Shown piece by piece: positions 9,415 through 19,996 of a DNA stretch of 64,000 nucleotides. The notes under the pieces are model-generated. The model searched no databases. It saw only the letters and a list, made by a program, of their open reading frames with translations, and had not been told where the DNA came from. The position numbers and the translations under genes were made by a program. The DNA lies in NCBI GenBank assembly GCA_001970955.1, contig MPUH01000101.1, positions 1 to 64,000 on the forward strand. Direction: 5' to 3'. The stretch's first letter is position 1. Each line of letters starts with the position of its first letter. The DNA is from Stentor coeruleus. Taxonomy: Eukaryota > Ciliophora > Heterotrichea > Heterotrichida > Stentoridae.

Positions 9415-10761
9415 ATGGAAATAGTCGAAGAAAAGCCACTGATCAAAAAAAAAGAACACATTGAGATTAAAGACCTCAGTAGCTTTGAGCATTTTAAGCA
9501 ATCACTACACCTAATGGCCAAAAGCGAAAAAAGTCTTATCTTTATGTTTATCATCAATTTCCTAGTAAGCTTACAATATTATATCCTTGTAACCCTTATC
9601 CCTTTGTACTTTTCAAACGAGCATGGGTTTTCAGACTTAGCCTCTGGGATAATATTTGGGGGTTTTGGTACTGTAATTGGTATCTGCTCTATATACTTAA
9701 GCAGTAATATGCATGTTATTGGGTTCAAAAGAGGACTTTATTTGTCATTTATCACAGGAATTATTGGTTTTGGTATAATGATGATCAATATGACTTATTT
9801 AAGTCTTTTTGCAGTACATGTAGTACAAGCAGTTTCTTGTTCCCTATCTTGGCCTTTTGTGGAATATGGAATCAAAGAGTTTTCTACTAAGGAAGTTAGG
9901 AGTATTAGTAGTTCTTGCTTTTTTATTAGCAATTATGCTGCTGGGATCACTGCTGGGGTTTTTATTGATTTCCTTTGGTATTATATGACTGATCATAGCT
10001 TAATGTATTTCATAGTCTATGCAATAGGGATTTTAGCTCTTTTTATTGGAATAATATTCACTATTTATTCCCGAGATATCGAGAAAATCGAACAAGAAGA
10101 GTTTTCTTTTAAACAAGTTTCTTCACAAAAACGGTTCTGGCGCTATTGTTCACTAATCTTCCTTTTAATCCTACTTCGTAGTGCTTGTTTCGGCCATTTA
10201 GATGCTACATTACCTAAATATATGGTCAGAGTAATGGAAGATAATGCTCATTTTGGGGTAATGCTAACAATACATTCAATTACAATGATGATCGGGGTTT
10301 TTAGTCTTACAACATTATCATTTAAATTCTCAAGTTATTCACTTATAATCTCAGGAGGATTAATTGGAGCTTTAGGTAGTAGTTTGCTTATTTTTGAAGA
10401 TGAAATGTGGGCTTTTGTCGTTTTTGTCATGGCAATTTCTATAGGAGAATCTATTTGGGTCCCAAGATTACTTGATTATACTTATTCTATTGCTCCTGAA
10501 GGACAAGAAGGAATTTATTTAGCTATGTCAAACTGCCCTTTTTATTTTGGCATGATTATTACAGGAAGCACTTCTGGACTTATGCTTGATAATTTTTGTC
10601 CTAAGGATGATACGGATAATTGCCGTTTTATATGGCTGATTGTGTTTTCTTCAAGTATTGTTATACCTTTGATGCTGGTTGTGTTTAGTAGATTGATTAA
10701 ACAACCTGATAATGAGAAAGAACCATATTTGTCATGTGTGAACAGGGAGAAAATAGGTTAG
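9415..10761 (+). CDS. major facilitator superfamily transporter
   Basis: A 448-aa membrane protein with about twelve hydrophobic helices, ATG at 9415 and TAG stop. The N-terminal 40 residues are charged and cytosolic, with the acidic/dileucine-like EEKPLI. The helix layout, with a central cytosolic loop near residues 215-240 (SRDIEKIEQEEFSFKQVSSQ) splitting it into six plus six, is that of MFS carriers. The loop between helices 2 and 3 has a weak version of the family motif (NMHVIGFKRGLY). The substrate cannot be told from sequence; related protist proteins are annotated as sugar or peptide-type MFS carriers. It stands alone between AT-rich spacers. Confidence 0.8.
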   Translation: MEIVEEKPLIKKKEHIEIKDLSSFEHFKQSLHLMAKSEKSLIFMFIINFLVSLQYYILVTLIPLYFSNEHGFSDLASGIIFGGFGTVIGICSIYLSSNMHVIGFKRGLYLSFITGIIGFGIMMINMTYLSLFAVHVVQAVSCSLSWPFVEYGIKEFSTKEVRSISSSCFFISNYAAGITAGVFIDFLWYYMTDHSLMYFIVYAIGILALFIGIIFTIYSRDIEKIEQEEFSFKQVSSQKRFWRYCSLIFLLILLRSACFGHLDATLPKYMVRVMEDNAHFGVMLTIHSITMMIGVFSLTTLSFKFSSYSLIISGGLIGALGSSLLIFEDEMWAFVVFVMAISIGESIWVPRLLDYTYSIAPEGQEGIYLAMSNCPFYFGMIITGSTSGLMLDNFCPKDDTDNCRFIWLIVFSSSIVIPLMLVVFSRLIKQPDNEKEPYLSCVNREKIG

Positions 10762-11798
10762 TTAAGGTTTTAATAATGAAGATTAGTGATGATTATTTTT
10801 GATGATGAGGGTTTTTGATAGAATTGGTTTTTTATTGTTCATGATGTGGTGATGGTTTGATTAAGGAGGATTTTGTAATGGAATAATTTTTTTTAATGCT
10901 TAAATATTGTTGATATTTTAAGGATAGTATTATGTGATATTTTGTTGAAATTATGTGAAAATTGAAATTAAGATTATAAATGGTTTAAATAATATTTATA
11001 TTTTAGTGTTAGGTTTTTTGTTATTATTTTTTAAATGATAACTCGTGCTTTTAGTTATTTTATTTAATTAAAAACTAAAGAATTTTTAATATACATTTCT
11101 AGAGTTTAAAGAGTAAATATGATATGGATGATGAAATATGCCTCTAAAAATAAAATATAGAAACACTTGCTATGAATGACTAATATAATAGTTTTATAAA
11201 TTATTTTTTTAATGTATATAAAGGGGAGGCAAAAAGTAATATTATCCCCAAGCTTGCAATTAATAGCTTAAGTTTTTCCCCTTTAAAATGGTGGCCTCCG
11301 CCTTTTCACCCTTTTCGTATTTTAATCTATTAATTTATAGTGCTTTGAGCCAAGTTCTTATAATTTATCTATAAAATATAGTTTATAAAAGTTTTACAAA
11401 GCTTTAACCCATTATTCAAATTCATACATTAAATATTAAAACTTATTTAAATGCATATATCTTAATTGAATTCCATTTTTTATTTAAAACCCACAATATA
11501 AACCTTCCCTCCAAAAGGAACCACCTCAAAAATCACATATATTCCATCATCCACACTAAACTCCAAGTCTGAATATAAATTTTTAAACCTAATTTTAATA
11601 TAACCATCCCTTCCACAATAATTCATCAATATTAACCTTAAATAAAAATCCTATATATACACAACTTCATATAAAAACCAATTTTATTATCTATTTTATA
11701 AAATATCTTAACCTAACACCCAATTCCTAAAAAATAACATTAATCCTCACACTTTCTATCTTATTTTTCAATAAAAACTATCTAATCAAGATTAAGCA
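10762..11798. other. intergenic with a structured element
   Basis: Bases 10762-10960 are G-rich and C-poor (3' flank of the transporter gene). Bases 11450-11798 are C-rich and almost G-free on the plus strand (3' flank of the minus-strand zinc-finger gene). The middle holds a stem-loop at 11220-11305, described separately. No protein gene is visible. Confidence 0.6.
11220..11305. ncRNA. 86-nt nested stem-loop, candidate structured RNA
   Basis: AAAGGGGAGGC (11220-11230) pairs with GCCTCC-g-CCTTT (11294-11305), an 11-bp stem with one bulged G. Inside it, aaaaa (11231-11235) can pair with ttttt (11273-11277) and aagct (11250-11254) with agctt (11265-11269). The element is clearly GC-richer than its surroundings and lies between the two 3' flanks of convergent genes. 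On the plus strand it is preceded by gtatata and followed by T runs. It matches no tRNA, U-snRNA or SRP signature that I know. It could be a non-coding RNA, a transcription terminator or chance. Confidence 0.3.
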
Positions 11799-12269
11799 TT
11801 ATAGCAACCCATCAACAATCCTTAAACTAGAAAAACCAGTTGGGGCAATCTGAGGTAAATGCACATCTTCATATTTAAATGGACCTGTCGGAATAGTTTC
11901 AATTTTATTACTATCTTTAGCAAACAAACTCGATAATAAAATTAAGTTGATTTTCGAGAACTCTGGAGTGCTTTTTTTTATTTCTAGATGTACTTTTCTA
12001 TGATTAGAAAGTTGGCTGCTTTGACGGAATAATAGTCCGCAACCAGCTTCTAGACATTTATACGGTTTTTCCCCTGTGTGGGTGAAAAGGTGCTCTTTCA
12101 AACTTTGCTTCGTAGCCAAACTTTTGAAGCAAGTTGGACATTTGAAGTCACAATGTACGGTAGGTTCAACTGAGCTATGTTCTTTTAATATATGACTATC
12201 AAGACTAGCCTGGTTTCTGAAAGTTTTTTTGCATCCTAAGGCTTCACAATAGAGTCTTAGTGTTTTCAT
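11799..12269 (-). CDS. C2H2 zinc-finger protein, three fingers
   Basis: A 156-aa protein, ATG at 12269, stop TAA. Three C2H2 fingers lie at about residues 8-31, 44-64 and 72-94. The linker between fingers 2 and 3 is the classical HTGEKPY, which is typical of DNA-binding finger arrays; finger 1 and finger 3 have the CxxxxC spacing seen in TFIIIA-like fingers. The last 60 residues are non-finger and end in a hydrophobic stretch (FSSLRIVDGLL) that could be an interaction motif. It is probably a nuclear DNA-binding factor; targets are unknown. Confidence 0.85.
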   Translation of the reverse strand: MKTLRLYCEALGCKKTFRNQASLDSHILKEHSSVEPTVHCDFKCPTCFKSLATKQSLKEHLFTHTGEKPYKCLEAGCGLLFRQSSQLSNHRKVHLEIKKSTPEFSKINLILLSSLFAKDSNKIETIPTGPFKYEDVHLPQIAPTGFSSLRIVDGLL

Positions 12270-14868
12270 CTTGTTTTATAAATTATGGCTATTATCCTAA
12301 TTAAATTTAATATTAACTTTCAAACATATAATTTTGATATAAAATATTAATAGGATTTCGGAGGGCTTTGAAAAAAAAAAATTCGAGAAAATTGGATTTT
12401 GATTATATGATTAGGTTCAACCCATACATATATACGAAAATACAAAAAAATATTTTCTAGTTTTTTCATTAGCCAAAGGTCGAATTTCTCAAAAAATTTA
12501 AGAATTTTTTCTTTTCTTTTCAAATTTTAGGCATTGAAATAATAAACCTAAAACACATTTTTTTAGCATAAGAAATCACTTATCTAACCTACAGTAATTT
12601 TCCCAGCTTTAAAAAACGTTTCTTTAGCATTACTTTATTTGTCCGACTTTAAAATCTTCTAAATAACTGCAATTTCATTGATAAACTTAAAATTCTAATC
12701 ATGAAGTGCATGCAAAATATCATTGAAATAAGTACTCTATGATAAATTTTCAAAGATCAGAATAATGATTTCTTGTTAAGTTTAGTAATTTTAGAAAAAA
12801 ATATTCAAATCAGCGTATTGCATTTAACTAAAACATTCTCAAGAACTTTGAAAAAGCTAACCCTTCATTTACCAACAAAAAAAGGTTTTTGGATTGAATT
12901 GAGGTTCATTTGGCAAGTTTAGAATTACTCTTATTTCAGCATGTCCTTATAATTATTATAACTTATGATGTCAAATAAAATACTTTTAAAAAGCAAAAAA
13001 AATATTCTAAGGGCATAAACAATTACTTTTTATCTAAGAGAATATAGTGTTTTTTTATAGTATCTGGCTACAAAAATCTATGCACAATTATAATTTCATG
13101 CTTTTTTCGAATATGCAGAGTTTTTTTTTGATTATTATAATTATTATAAACACATATGTTTCATATAAAATTATTTACTATATAATTATTATTAGACATT
13201 AATATAAGAAAAGTGATTTTATTTATTATCCCTGTTTAGAGATTCTCATAAAGCTGGTAAAATATTTAGAACAAACTTTTGATTGTTCATAAAACTTTCT
13301 TAAATTAGGTGGAGAGTTTATTATTACTATGATAATCTTAACAAAAAACTAAATTGGAAAGTATGGAAGATTAGTTTGTATATAAGACTATATTTATATT
13401 CTGTGGTTTTTTAGATAAATCGATTTGAATAAGGATTAGATTTTCATTTTATCCTATTTCGCTTTTTAGAACTCTGATTTTATGGGAAAGTCAGCTTTGT
13501 TATCAGATGCTTCTATGCAGAAGGAGGATTATAAAAATTAATTTAGTTATAAGATATTTGGTAGTAAAGAATGATTATAAAAGAATTACCTTCTTCCAGC
13601 CGCAAGTGAAGAAAGAGGTTGTCTATAAGTTTTCATAATAATGTATATATTGTAAGATTTATAAATTTTCTAAGACTTTATATACGACATCAACAAAATC
13701 CGAACCTAGTTTTGCAATTAATTCAAAGATTTTTTACTTGAAAGTCACTTCAACCCAGTTAATCTACCAACTTTCCTAGTTTTTCAATTAGATTTCACCA
13801 AGTATTATAAACTTAAACTTAAACAGCATGAAAACTAAAAAGAGTCTTAGATTTTCTATTAAGTTATTACAAAAAACTATAAATAATATCTAAGATAATA
13901 AAAAATGCTAGGTAAATTATTCAAGGCATAAAATTTCACTAAAGATTTATAAGACTTGAAGTTGGAAATAGCCAAGAGTTGTTATAAAAATATTCAGTTT
14001 TTTATTGATATGGTTATAAGTGGGATAGTTTTGAAAAACTATTAAGTGATTGATTTGTATTTCAGCTCTGATTTTTGTGTTTATCAGAGTTAGAGATTGT
14101 TATGTAAAATATTTTTTTGTATTTGAAATGGATGGTTTTTATATTTTGATAATATAGTTTGAGTTTTTTTTTGGGTTTTGTACTGTATTATTGGAAGTAA
14201 AATCCTTATTATAGATTGCATTACATATAATGATGAGGATATATAAAAATAAAATGCTTAAATGAAGGATTGATTGATGATATTATCAAACCTTGCCCTA
14301 CAGGTCAAATTGTTATGAGGATACAGTTTTGGATGCAAATGAATAAGGAAGGGTTTAGTATTAGAATATGATATTAAATAATATTAAGAAAATAGATGTG
14401 ATGAAAATATATTTTGATAGAAAGTTAATTAAGATTATTGAAATAGATAAGAAGATAAGAGAAAATTGATAGAAAATACGTTGAGAGTTTATTATATTAA
14501 ATAATTTATTTTTGATATACAGAAACCCAAAAAATCTATTATAGAAGCTATGCTATATATCTTACCATATGAGAAAATATGAAGATCGCTTTTGTTGGAA
14601 AGCAATTCCTATATCAATTTGTAATCAATATCTCTCATCTCTTTATTTTGAAATTTATAATTTCACCTTTTCCATTGCTTTAGCTCCATAGTTTATCTTA
14701 AATAAATCTTTATATTAGCATGCAGCAAAAACTATTTAAAGTCTTCATGAAAAAAATGCGCTTTAGCAAAATTCACATAACTTATATAATTCCCTATTCC
14801 TCTAAATATTAATTTCTCATATTCTTCTCCTTTCATCAAGCATACTTAAAAATACAACATAATTAATA
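12270..14868. other. 2.6-kb gene-poor region with histidine-kinase remnants
   Basis: AT-rich DNA with no open gene. The clear content is a degenerate piece of a hybrid histidine kinase receiver domain at 14204-14356 (own entry). A weaker match to the GHKL segment LGGE(G) lies near 13313-13345. A still weaker one, near 12665-12692, resembles the codons for LCLINDLL. The region may be a whole decayed paralog of the two kinases that follow. Nothing else is recognised. Confidence 0.5.
14204..14356 (+). pseudogene. remnant of a hybrid histidine kinase receiver domain
   Basis: The DNA aligns by eye with the 3' end of the intact kinase gene that follows (16846-16990). It reads cttattatagattgcattac where the intact gene has cctattatagcttgtacggc, and then, in one frame, GLIDDIIKPC and QFWMQMNK where the intact proteins have GMDDAIIKPC and RYWINKKE. 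Stops in this frame upstream of that (taa after gatata, then further ones) show that it is no longer coding. It lies 500 nt upstream of the first intact paralog, so the cluster once held at least three copies. Confidence 0.7.
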
Positions 14869-16992
14869 ATGTATTTCAACTCAGAAACAACAGAAGAAGC
14901 GAAAATTCTTGACAAATACAAGCAAAACTCTATTCGAAAAAGACTTGAAGTAGGGTTCATATGTGGTTGTTCAATCCCAATATTCCACATAATCCACGAT
15001 ATATTTTTCAATGGTTTGCATACAAATTATGCTCTAAGAGCTGTACTACTTGGTATGTCTTTATACTATTATTACTTTATGAAGATAATGCAAAAAAAAC
15101 CAAATAGTTATGTAATGACTATTGCATTCATGCTAACAGAATTTGGGAATTTGACGATGGGTGTTATGGGTATTTTATTTTATCGAGAATGCTTGGTATT
15201 TTATTCTCAAACATCAGCACTGCTATTTGTATATTTTGAGAGCTTTCTTATTTTAAGTATAAAAACTTTAGTGATTATGGCTGTTAAGCAAACTATTATA
15301 TGGGCTTTTTTCTCTTATTGGACTTCAGGATTCAATTTTTCAGACCCAGCACCGTATGTCACTGGAATAGCATCTGTTTTTATGCTTTACTTCTTTATTG
15401 CATATTTCGACTATGTAAAAGACATCAAACTCTGCAAATCAAAAATCAAAAACAGGAACATGCATAAAAACATTCTATCAGTAGTTGAAGCTATATCCGA
15501 CTGTGTAATGGTCCTAGACGAAAATTTCAACATAATTTTTGCCAATACCTGTGGTAAATCAATTCTCAACAACAAATCCCCACATGACTTTTTCACAAAC
15601 AGTGAATACTACAGAAAATATTTCAACACAATAATTTGTAATATAAACATATATTCTGATTTGCATATACTCTATAATAGTAATCTTGATACTGAAATGA
15701 ACTTTGGAATTCTACATCACAATGATGAGCTTTTTGAATGGAAAGGAAAAGTTATAAAATGGAATGAAAAACTCTCTATAATCCTCTGTGGGCGAAATGT
15801 AACACATGTAGTAAAAATGGAAAAAGAGAGTAACGAAAGTCAATACAAATCAGCTATATTAAGAACAGTAACCCATGAGCTTCGTACCCCAGCTAGTGCA
15901 GTTATATCAATAGTCCAACTGATTGAAACATCACAACAACTATCTTTAGATAATATTGAACGACTTGATATAATTAAAAACTCTTGTTATTATCAACTTT
16001 GTCTTATAAACGACTTACTTGACTACGCTCAAGTTATATCAGGGTGTTTGAAAATATCAAATATTTACTTCAACATCCAACAAATGCTTATGGACTGTAT
16101 AAAAATAATAAAAATCCAATTACATGAACCTACTGTTATGCTTAATCTTATAACAAAAAATCTACCAGATCTTATTTATTCAGACCCACATAGAATTAAA
16201 CAGATAATCCTTAACCTTTTAAGTAATGCTAGAAAATTTACAATAAAAGGGACGATCTTATTAGAAATCTCATATGAAAAATCCTGGCTTATAATTAAAT
16301 GTATAGATACTGGTATTGGTATACAAAAAGACAAATTTGAAATGCTCTTTGTACCTTTTGGTAAAATTGAATGCTCAAAAGATATTAACCCTCAAGGTAT
16401 AGGTCTTGGACTTGTTATATCAGATATGTTAGCTAAAGAACTTGGAGGTGAAGGTATAAAAGTTGAATCTGAAGTAAATAAAGGTTCATGTTTTAGTTTT
16501 AGTATTCCAGTTACTGGTGGTTCTAATCCTGATGATTCTGATATAGCAGAAGAGAATTCTAGAGTAAATATACCTTCAATTTATACAAAATCAATGCTTT
16601 TTAAAGATGAAGTACTTGTTGTTGATGATATTTGCTTTAATGCTGAAGCAATGACTCAGATGCTTAGAAGTCAAGGAATTAAAACATCGTATGTACTTAA
16701 TGGTGAAGATGCTATAAATCAATTGAAAGATAAAAAGTATTCATGTGTACTTATGGATTGCGAAATGCCTATTATGGATGGATGGGAGACAACTAGGAAA
16801 ATACGACAGCTTTATGAGAAAAAATATATTAAATACCTTCCTCCTATTATAGCTTGTACGGCACATACATCTGAGGTTATTATTTTAAAATGTAAAGAAG
16901 CTGGTATGGATGATGCAATTATAAAACCTTGTTTGATTGAGGTTCTTATTAGTAAAATCAGGTATTGGATAAACAAAAAAGAATTTGATTAG
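14869..16992 (+). CDS. hybrid sensor histidine kinase with receiver domain (paralog 1)
   Basis: A 707-aa protein, ATG at 14869, stop TAG. The N-terminal 190 residues hold about five or six membrane helices. A PAS-like segment follows (about 200-320). The dimerisation box THELRTPASAV has the phospho-accepting His at residue 336. The ATP-binding part shows the N box (IKQIILNLLSNARKF), G1 (DTGIGI) and G2 (GIGLGL). The C-terminal receiver starts at VLVVDD and has its phospho-Asp at 630 in LMDCEMPIMDGWETT, then the conserved Lys in IIKPC. All catalytic residues are present. It would pass phosphate from His to Asp in response to an unknown cue at a membrane. It lies in tandem with a close paralog. 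Confidence 0.95.
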   Translation: MYFNSETTEEAKILDKYKQNSIRKRLEVGFICGCSIPIFHIIHDIFFNGLHTNYALRAVLLGMSLYYYYFMKIMQKKPNSYVMTIAFMLTEFGNLTMGVMGILFYRECLVFYSQTSALLFVYFESFLILSIKTLVIMAVKQTIIWAFFSYWTSGFNFSDPAPYVTGIASVFMLYFFIAYFDYVKDIKLCKSKIKNRNMHKNILSVVEAISDCVMVLDENFNIIFANTCGKSILNNKSPHDFFTNSEYYRKYFNTIICNINIYSDLHILYNSNLDTEMNFGILHHNDELFEWKGKVIKWNEKLSIILCGRNVTHVVKMEKESNESQYKSAILRTVTHELRTPASAVISIVQLIETSQQLSLDNIERLDIIKNSCYYQLCLINDLLDYAQVISGCLKISNIYFNIQQMLMDCIKIIKIQLHEPTVMLNLITKNLPDLIYSDPHRIKQIILNLLSNARKFTIKGTILLEISYEKSWLIIKCIDTGIGIQKDKFEMLFVPFGKIECSKDINPQGIGLGLVISDMLAKELGGEGIKVESEVNKGSCFSFSIPVTGGSNPDDSDIAEENSRVNIPSIYTKSMLFKDEVLVVDDICFNAEAMTQMLRSQGIKTSYVLNGEDAINQLKDKKYSCVLMDCEMPIMDGWETTRKIRQLYEKKYIKYLPPIIACTAHTSEVIILKCKEAGMDDAIIKPCLIEVLISKIRYWINKKEFD

Positions 16993-17216
16993 AAATTATA
17001 ATATAAATAGAAAGGTTTCATATGAAGGTTTTGTATAATAGGTAATGAGGATTTTATTGTTATAATGATGGTTTTGGGGATAATTTTATGATTGTAATGA
17101 TGATTTGGGGATTTTTATTGTGAGAGTAAAAGAATTATATGTGTTATTTTATAGGTAAATTGAGGTTATTTTATTAGAGTGAATATTAAAATTATGAGTT
17201 TTGATTTTGATGATTA

Positions 17217-17475
17217 TAAAAAATATGTTTGAAGAACTAGGAGAAGAAGAGCTTAAAGAACTTGAAAAGATTAAAAGAGATTCAGCAGCTTTGAGGCTTA
17301 AATTAGGCTTCTCTACTATAGGCGTGTTATCATTATGTCATGTAANTAAAAAATATGTTTGAAGAACTAGGAGAAGAAGAGCTTAAAGAACTTGAAAAGA
17401 TTAAAAGAGAATCAGCAGCTTTGAGGCTTAAATTAGGCTTCTCTACTATAGGTGTGTTATCATTATGTCATGTAA
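17217..17475. repeat. 129-bp direct duplication joined at an N (17346)
   Basis: Bases 17217-17345 recur at 17347-17475 (offset 130), with a single N between them and two substitutions (agagattc/agagaatc, aggcgt/aggtgt). The block covers the start of the second histidine kinase gene, so its first 40 codons appear twice (first ATG at 17225, second at 17355). The first copy runs into the N and does not continue. This is best read as unmerged overlapping contig ends, possibly from two alleles. Confidence 0.9.
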
Positions 17476-19475
17476 TGATAGATTGTTTCATGTATGGATT
17501 TTATGAAAACTACAAGATATGCATATTTAACACGATAACCTTTATTATGAGCTTATTTTTCCTTATAAAATTGAAAAATTGCACAGACAGGTTTTTGATT
17601 GTAGCTGCAATTTTTATTACAGAAATCGCTAATGTTGATTTGGGAATTTTAGCAGTATATTTTTTTCCAACTTGTTTGGGAATTATATCTCAGATTTCGG
17701 TATTGAATTTTATTTTTTATCATAGTTTTTTGCATAGGAGTATAGTTGTTATGCTTCTCTATGCGGCAAAACAAAGTTTTGTGTGGATTTTTTATTTTTT
17801 AACATTTTTTGATATGGGAAAATGTGGGATTGTTATTTGCGTTATGGCTGCTATCAATTTGTACCTTTTCTATTTTTTTATTTTGTATTTTGATTACTTG
17901 AAAGATCTTAGCATCTGCAACTCCCAAATGAAAGTTAAAGTAATTCATAAAAACATACTTTCAATCGTCGAAGCAATTTCTGACTACATCCTTGTCATTG
18001 ATAAATCAGAAACAATAATCTTCGCTAACACTTCAGCCAAAAATCTTATCCAAAATGGTTCAGCTCGTTCTTACTTCACAAAAAATCACTATTACCGTAA
18101 TTATCTTTCAAACAGTCCTAAAAGTATTTTTTCTGAAATCAACGACCTTTTTTCATATCCTCTAAACACTGAATTAAACTTTGGTATTTTTGAAAACAAT
18201 TCAAAACTTTATGAATGGAGCGGAAAACTTATAGAATGGGACAATAAAACTTCAATTATCTTATGTGGTCGTGATGTAACACGTCTTGTCAAATTAGAAA
18301 AAGAATACAATGAAAGTCAATACAAATCAGCACTTTTAAGAACAGTTTCTCATGAGCTTCGAACTCCTGCAAGTGCTGTAATTTCTATAACTCAGATTAT
18401 TGAATCCTCAGAAAAACTTTCCCCAGAAAACATAGAAAGAATAGAAATAATAAAAAATTCATGTAATTATCAACTCTGCCTTATAAATGATTTATTAGAC
18501 TATGCTCAAATTTTGTCAGGGACTTTAAAAATATCAAAAACTTTTTTTAGTATAAATCAACTAGTTACAGACTGTGCGAAAATTATAAAAATCCAGTTAT
18601 ATGAAAAAGATATCCGATTAGAACTTATAACAAATTCTTTACCAGAAGTGATTTTTTCAGATCCTTATCGAATAAAACAAATCTTATTAAACTTATTAAG
18701 TAATGCAAGAAAATTCACAATTAAAGGAATGATAACTTTGGAAGTAATTTATGATAAAGATATAATAACTATAAAATGTAAAGATACAGGAATTGGTATA
18801 TCAAATGAAAAATTCTCATCTCTTTTTATACCTTATGGGAAGTTTGAATGTAGTTCACAGATAAACCCTCAAGGAGCAGGTCTTGGTTTAGCAATATCAA
18901 ATATGCTTGTAAAAGAACTTGGGGGTGAAGGTATAATAGTTGAATCTGAATTAGAAAAAGGGTCATGTTTTAGTTTTTCAATACCTACACAATTACAACA
19001 AAATTTACCATTAGTAGAAATACCTGATGAAGATGCAAAAATAGCAGTTCCATTTATATCTATCAAAACAATATTGCATAAAAATGAAGTTTTGATTGTA
19101 GATGATATGTATTTTAATATAATGGCTTTGACTCATTTATTAAAAAGTGAAGGAATATCATGCTCGTATGCATTAAATGGTGAAGAGGCTATAGAGAAAA
19201 TCAAATCATCAAAGTTTTCTTGTATATTAATGGATTGTGAAATGCCGATATTAAATGGATGGGAAACAACTAAAAAACTTAGAGAGCTTTATGTGAGTGG
19301 GAATATAAGTTCTATACCACCTATTATTGCTTGTACATCACATACATCTGAACATATAAAAGATTTATGTATTGAAGTAGGCATGGATGATCTTATAGTG
19401 AAACCTTGCCAAACAGAAATACTTATTCGGAAAATAAATCATTGGATGCTAATGGAAAAGTATATTGACAGTTAA
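17355..19475 (+). CDS. hybrid sensor histidine kinase with receiver domain (paralog 2)
   Basis: A 706-aa protein of the same layout as paralog 1 and similar along its whole length. It has N-terminal membrane helices, a PAS-like region, phospho-His 333 in SHELRTPASAV, the N box (IKQILLNLLSNARKF), G1 DTGIGI and G2 GAGLGL, and a receiver beginning VLIVDD with phospho-Asp 627 in LMDCEMPILNGWETT and Lys in IVKPC. All key residues are intact. Stop TAA. The two genes are in tandem, about 230 nt apart, and clearly arose by duplication. The start codon is the second copy of a duplicated 5' end (see 17217-17475). The N-terminal thirds differ more than the kinase cores, so the sensed signals may differ. 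Confidence 0.95.
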   Translation: MFEELGEEELKELEKIKRESAALRLKLGFSTIGVLSLCHVMIDCFMYGFYENYKICIFNTITFIMSLFFLIKLKNCTDRFLIVAAIFITEIANVDLGILAVYFFPTCLGIISQISVLNFIFYHSFLHRSIVVMLLYAAKQSFVWIFYFLTFFDMGKCGIVICVMAAINLYLFYFFILYFDYLKDLSICNSQMKVKVIHKNILSIVEAISDYILVIDKSETIIFANTSAKNLIQNGSARSYFTKNHYYRNYLSNSPKSIFSEINDLFSYPLNTELNFGIFENNSKLYEWSGKLIEWDNKTSIILCGRDVTRLVKLEKEYNESQYKSALLRTVSHELRTPASAVISITQIIESSEKLSPENIERIEIIKNSCNYQLCLINDLLDYAQILSGTLKISKTFFSINQLVTDCAKIIKIQLYEKDIRLELITNSLPEVIFSDPYRIKQILLNLLSNARKFTIKGMITLEVIYDKDIITIKCKDTGIGISNEKFSSLFIPYGKFECSSQINPQGAGLGLAISNMLVKELGGEGIIVESELEKGSCFSFSIPTQLQQNLPLVEIPDEDAKIAVPFISIKTILHKNEVLIVDDMYFNIMALTHLLKSEGISCSYALNGEEAIEKIKSSKFSCILMDCEMPILNGWETTKKLRELYVSGNISSIPPIIACTSHTSEHIKDLCIEVGMDDLIVKPCQTEILIRKINHWMLMEKYIDS

Positions 19476-19996
19476 TAATGTGCAAATAAGTAGTTTATAA
19501 TTAGGAATTTAAGTTGGTTAAATGAAGATCACAATTTTAAATTGATGTTGATGAAATGTAATAATAAGGATTTTAATTTTTTTCAGAGATCTCATTGCTT
19601 TAGTTACCAGTAGCAAATTCCTAGATTTCTCATTTTAATCATCAACTTCATGATTCTCAATACAGAAATAAATCAGGAAAAAAATTATAAATCCTAAAGC
19701 TCTTTTAAGAAAAGATCATAAGAAACACAAAAAAATTGTAGGCAAATATCAACACACCAACAAGTCACTATTTCCTTCAATCATAGACAAATTGTATCTT
19801 TCATCACCCTTATGATTATCAATAAAAAAACCATATGTTTTTAAGCAATAATAAACAATCCTATAATAAAATCATATTAAACTGAAATTTCACAACCCAA
19901 TCCCCTATAAATTTCAATCAAAACCCAGTATCCCATAAATCCTATATTAAACAATACCCAATATCTTATCTTAAATAGTACCTAAAATTATTATAT
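19476..19996. other. intergenic, no gene seen
   Basis: G-rich, C-poor to about 19570, then mixed, then C-rich and G-poor from about 19790 to 19996. This is the usual 3'-flank to 5'-flank change between two plus-strand genes. No repeat or RNA gene is visible. Confidence 0.6.

Noticed and set aside
11290-11320. Resemblance of cgccttttcaccc to the U5 snRNA loop
   Set aside because: The conserved U5 loop is GCCUUUUAC; here the order differs and no Sm site or flanking U5 stem is present.
12270-14868. tRNA-like T-loop ggttcaaccc at about 12414
   Set aside because: The flanking bases cannot form the T stem or an acceptor stem.
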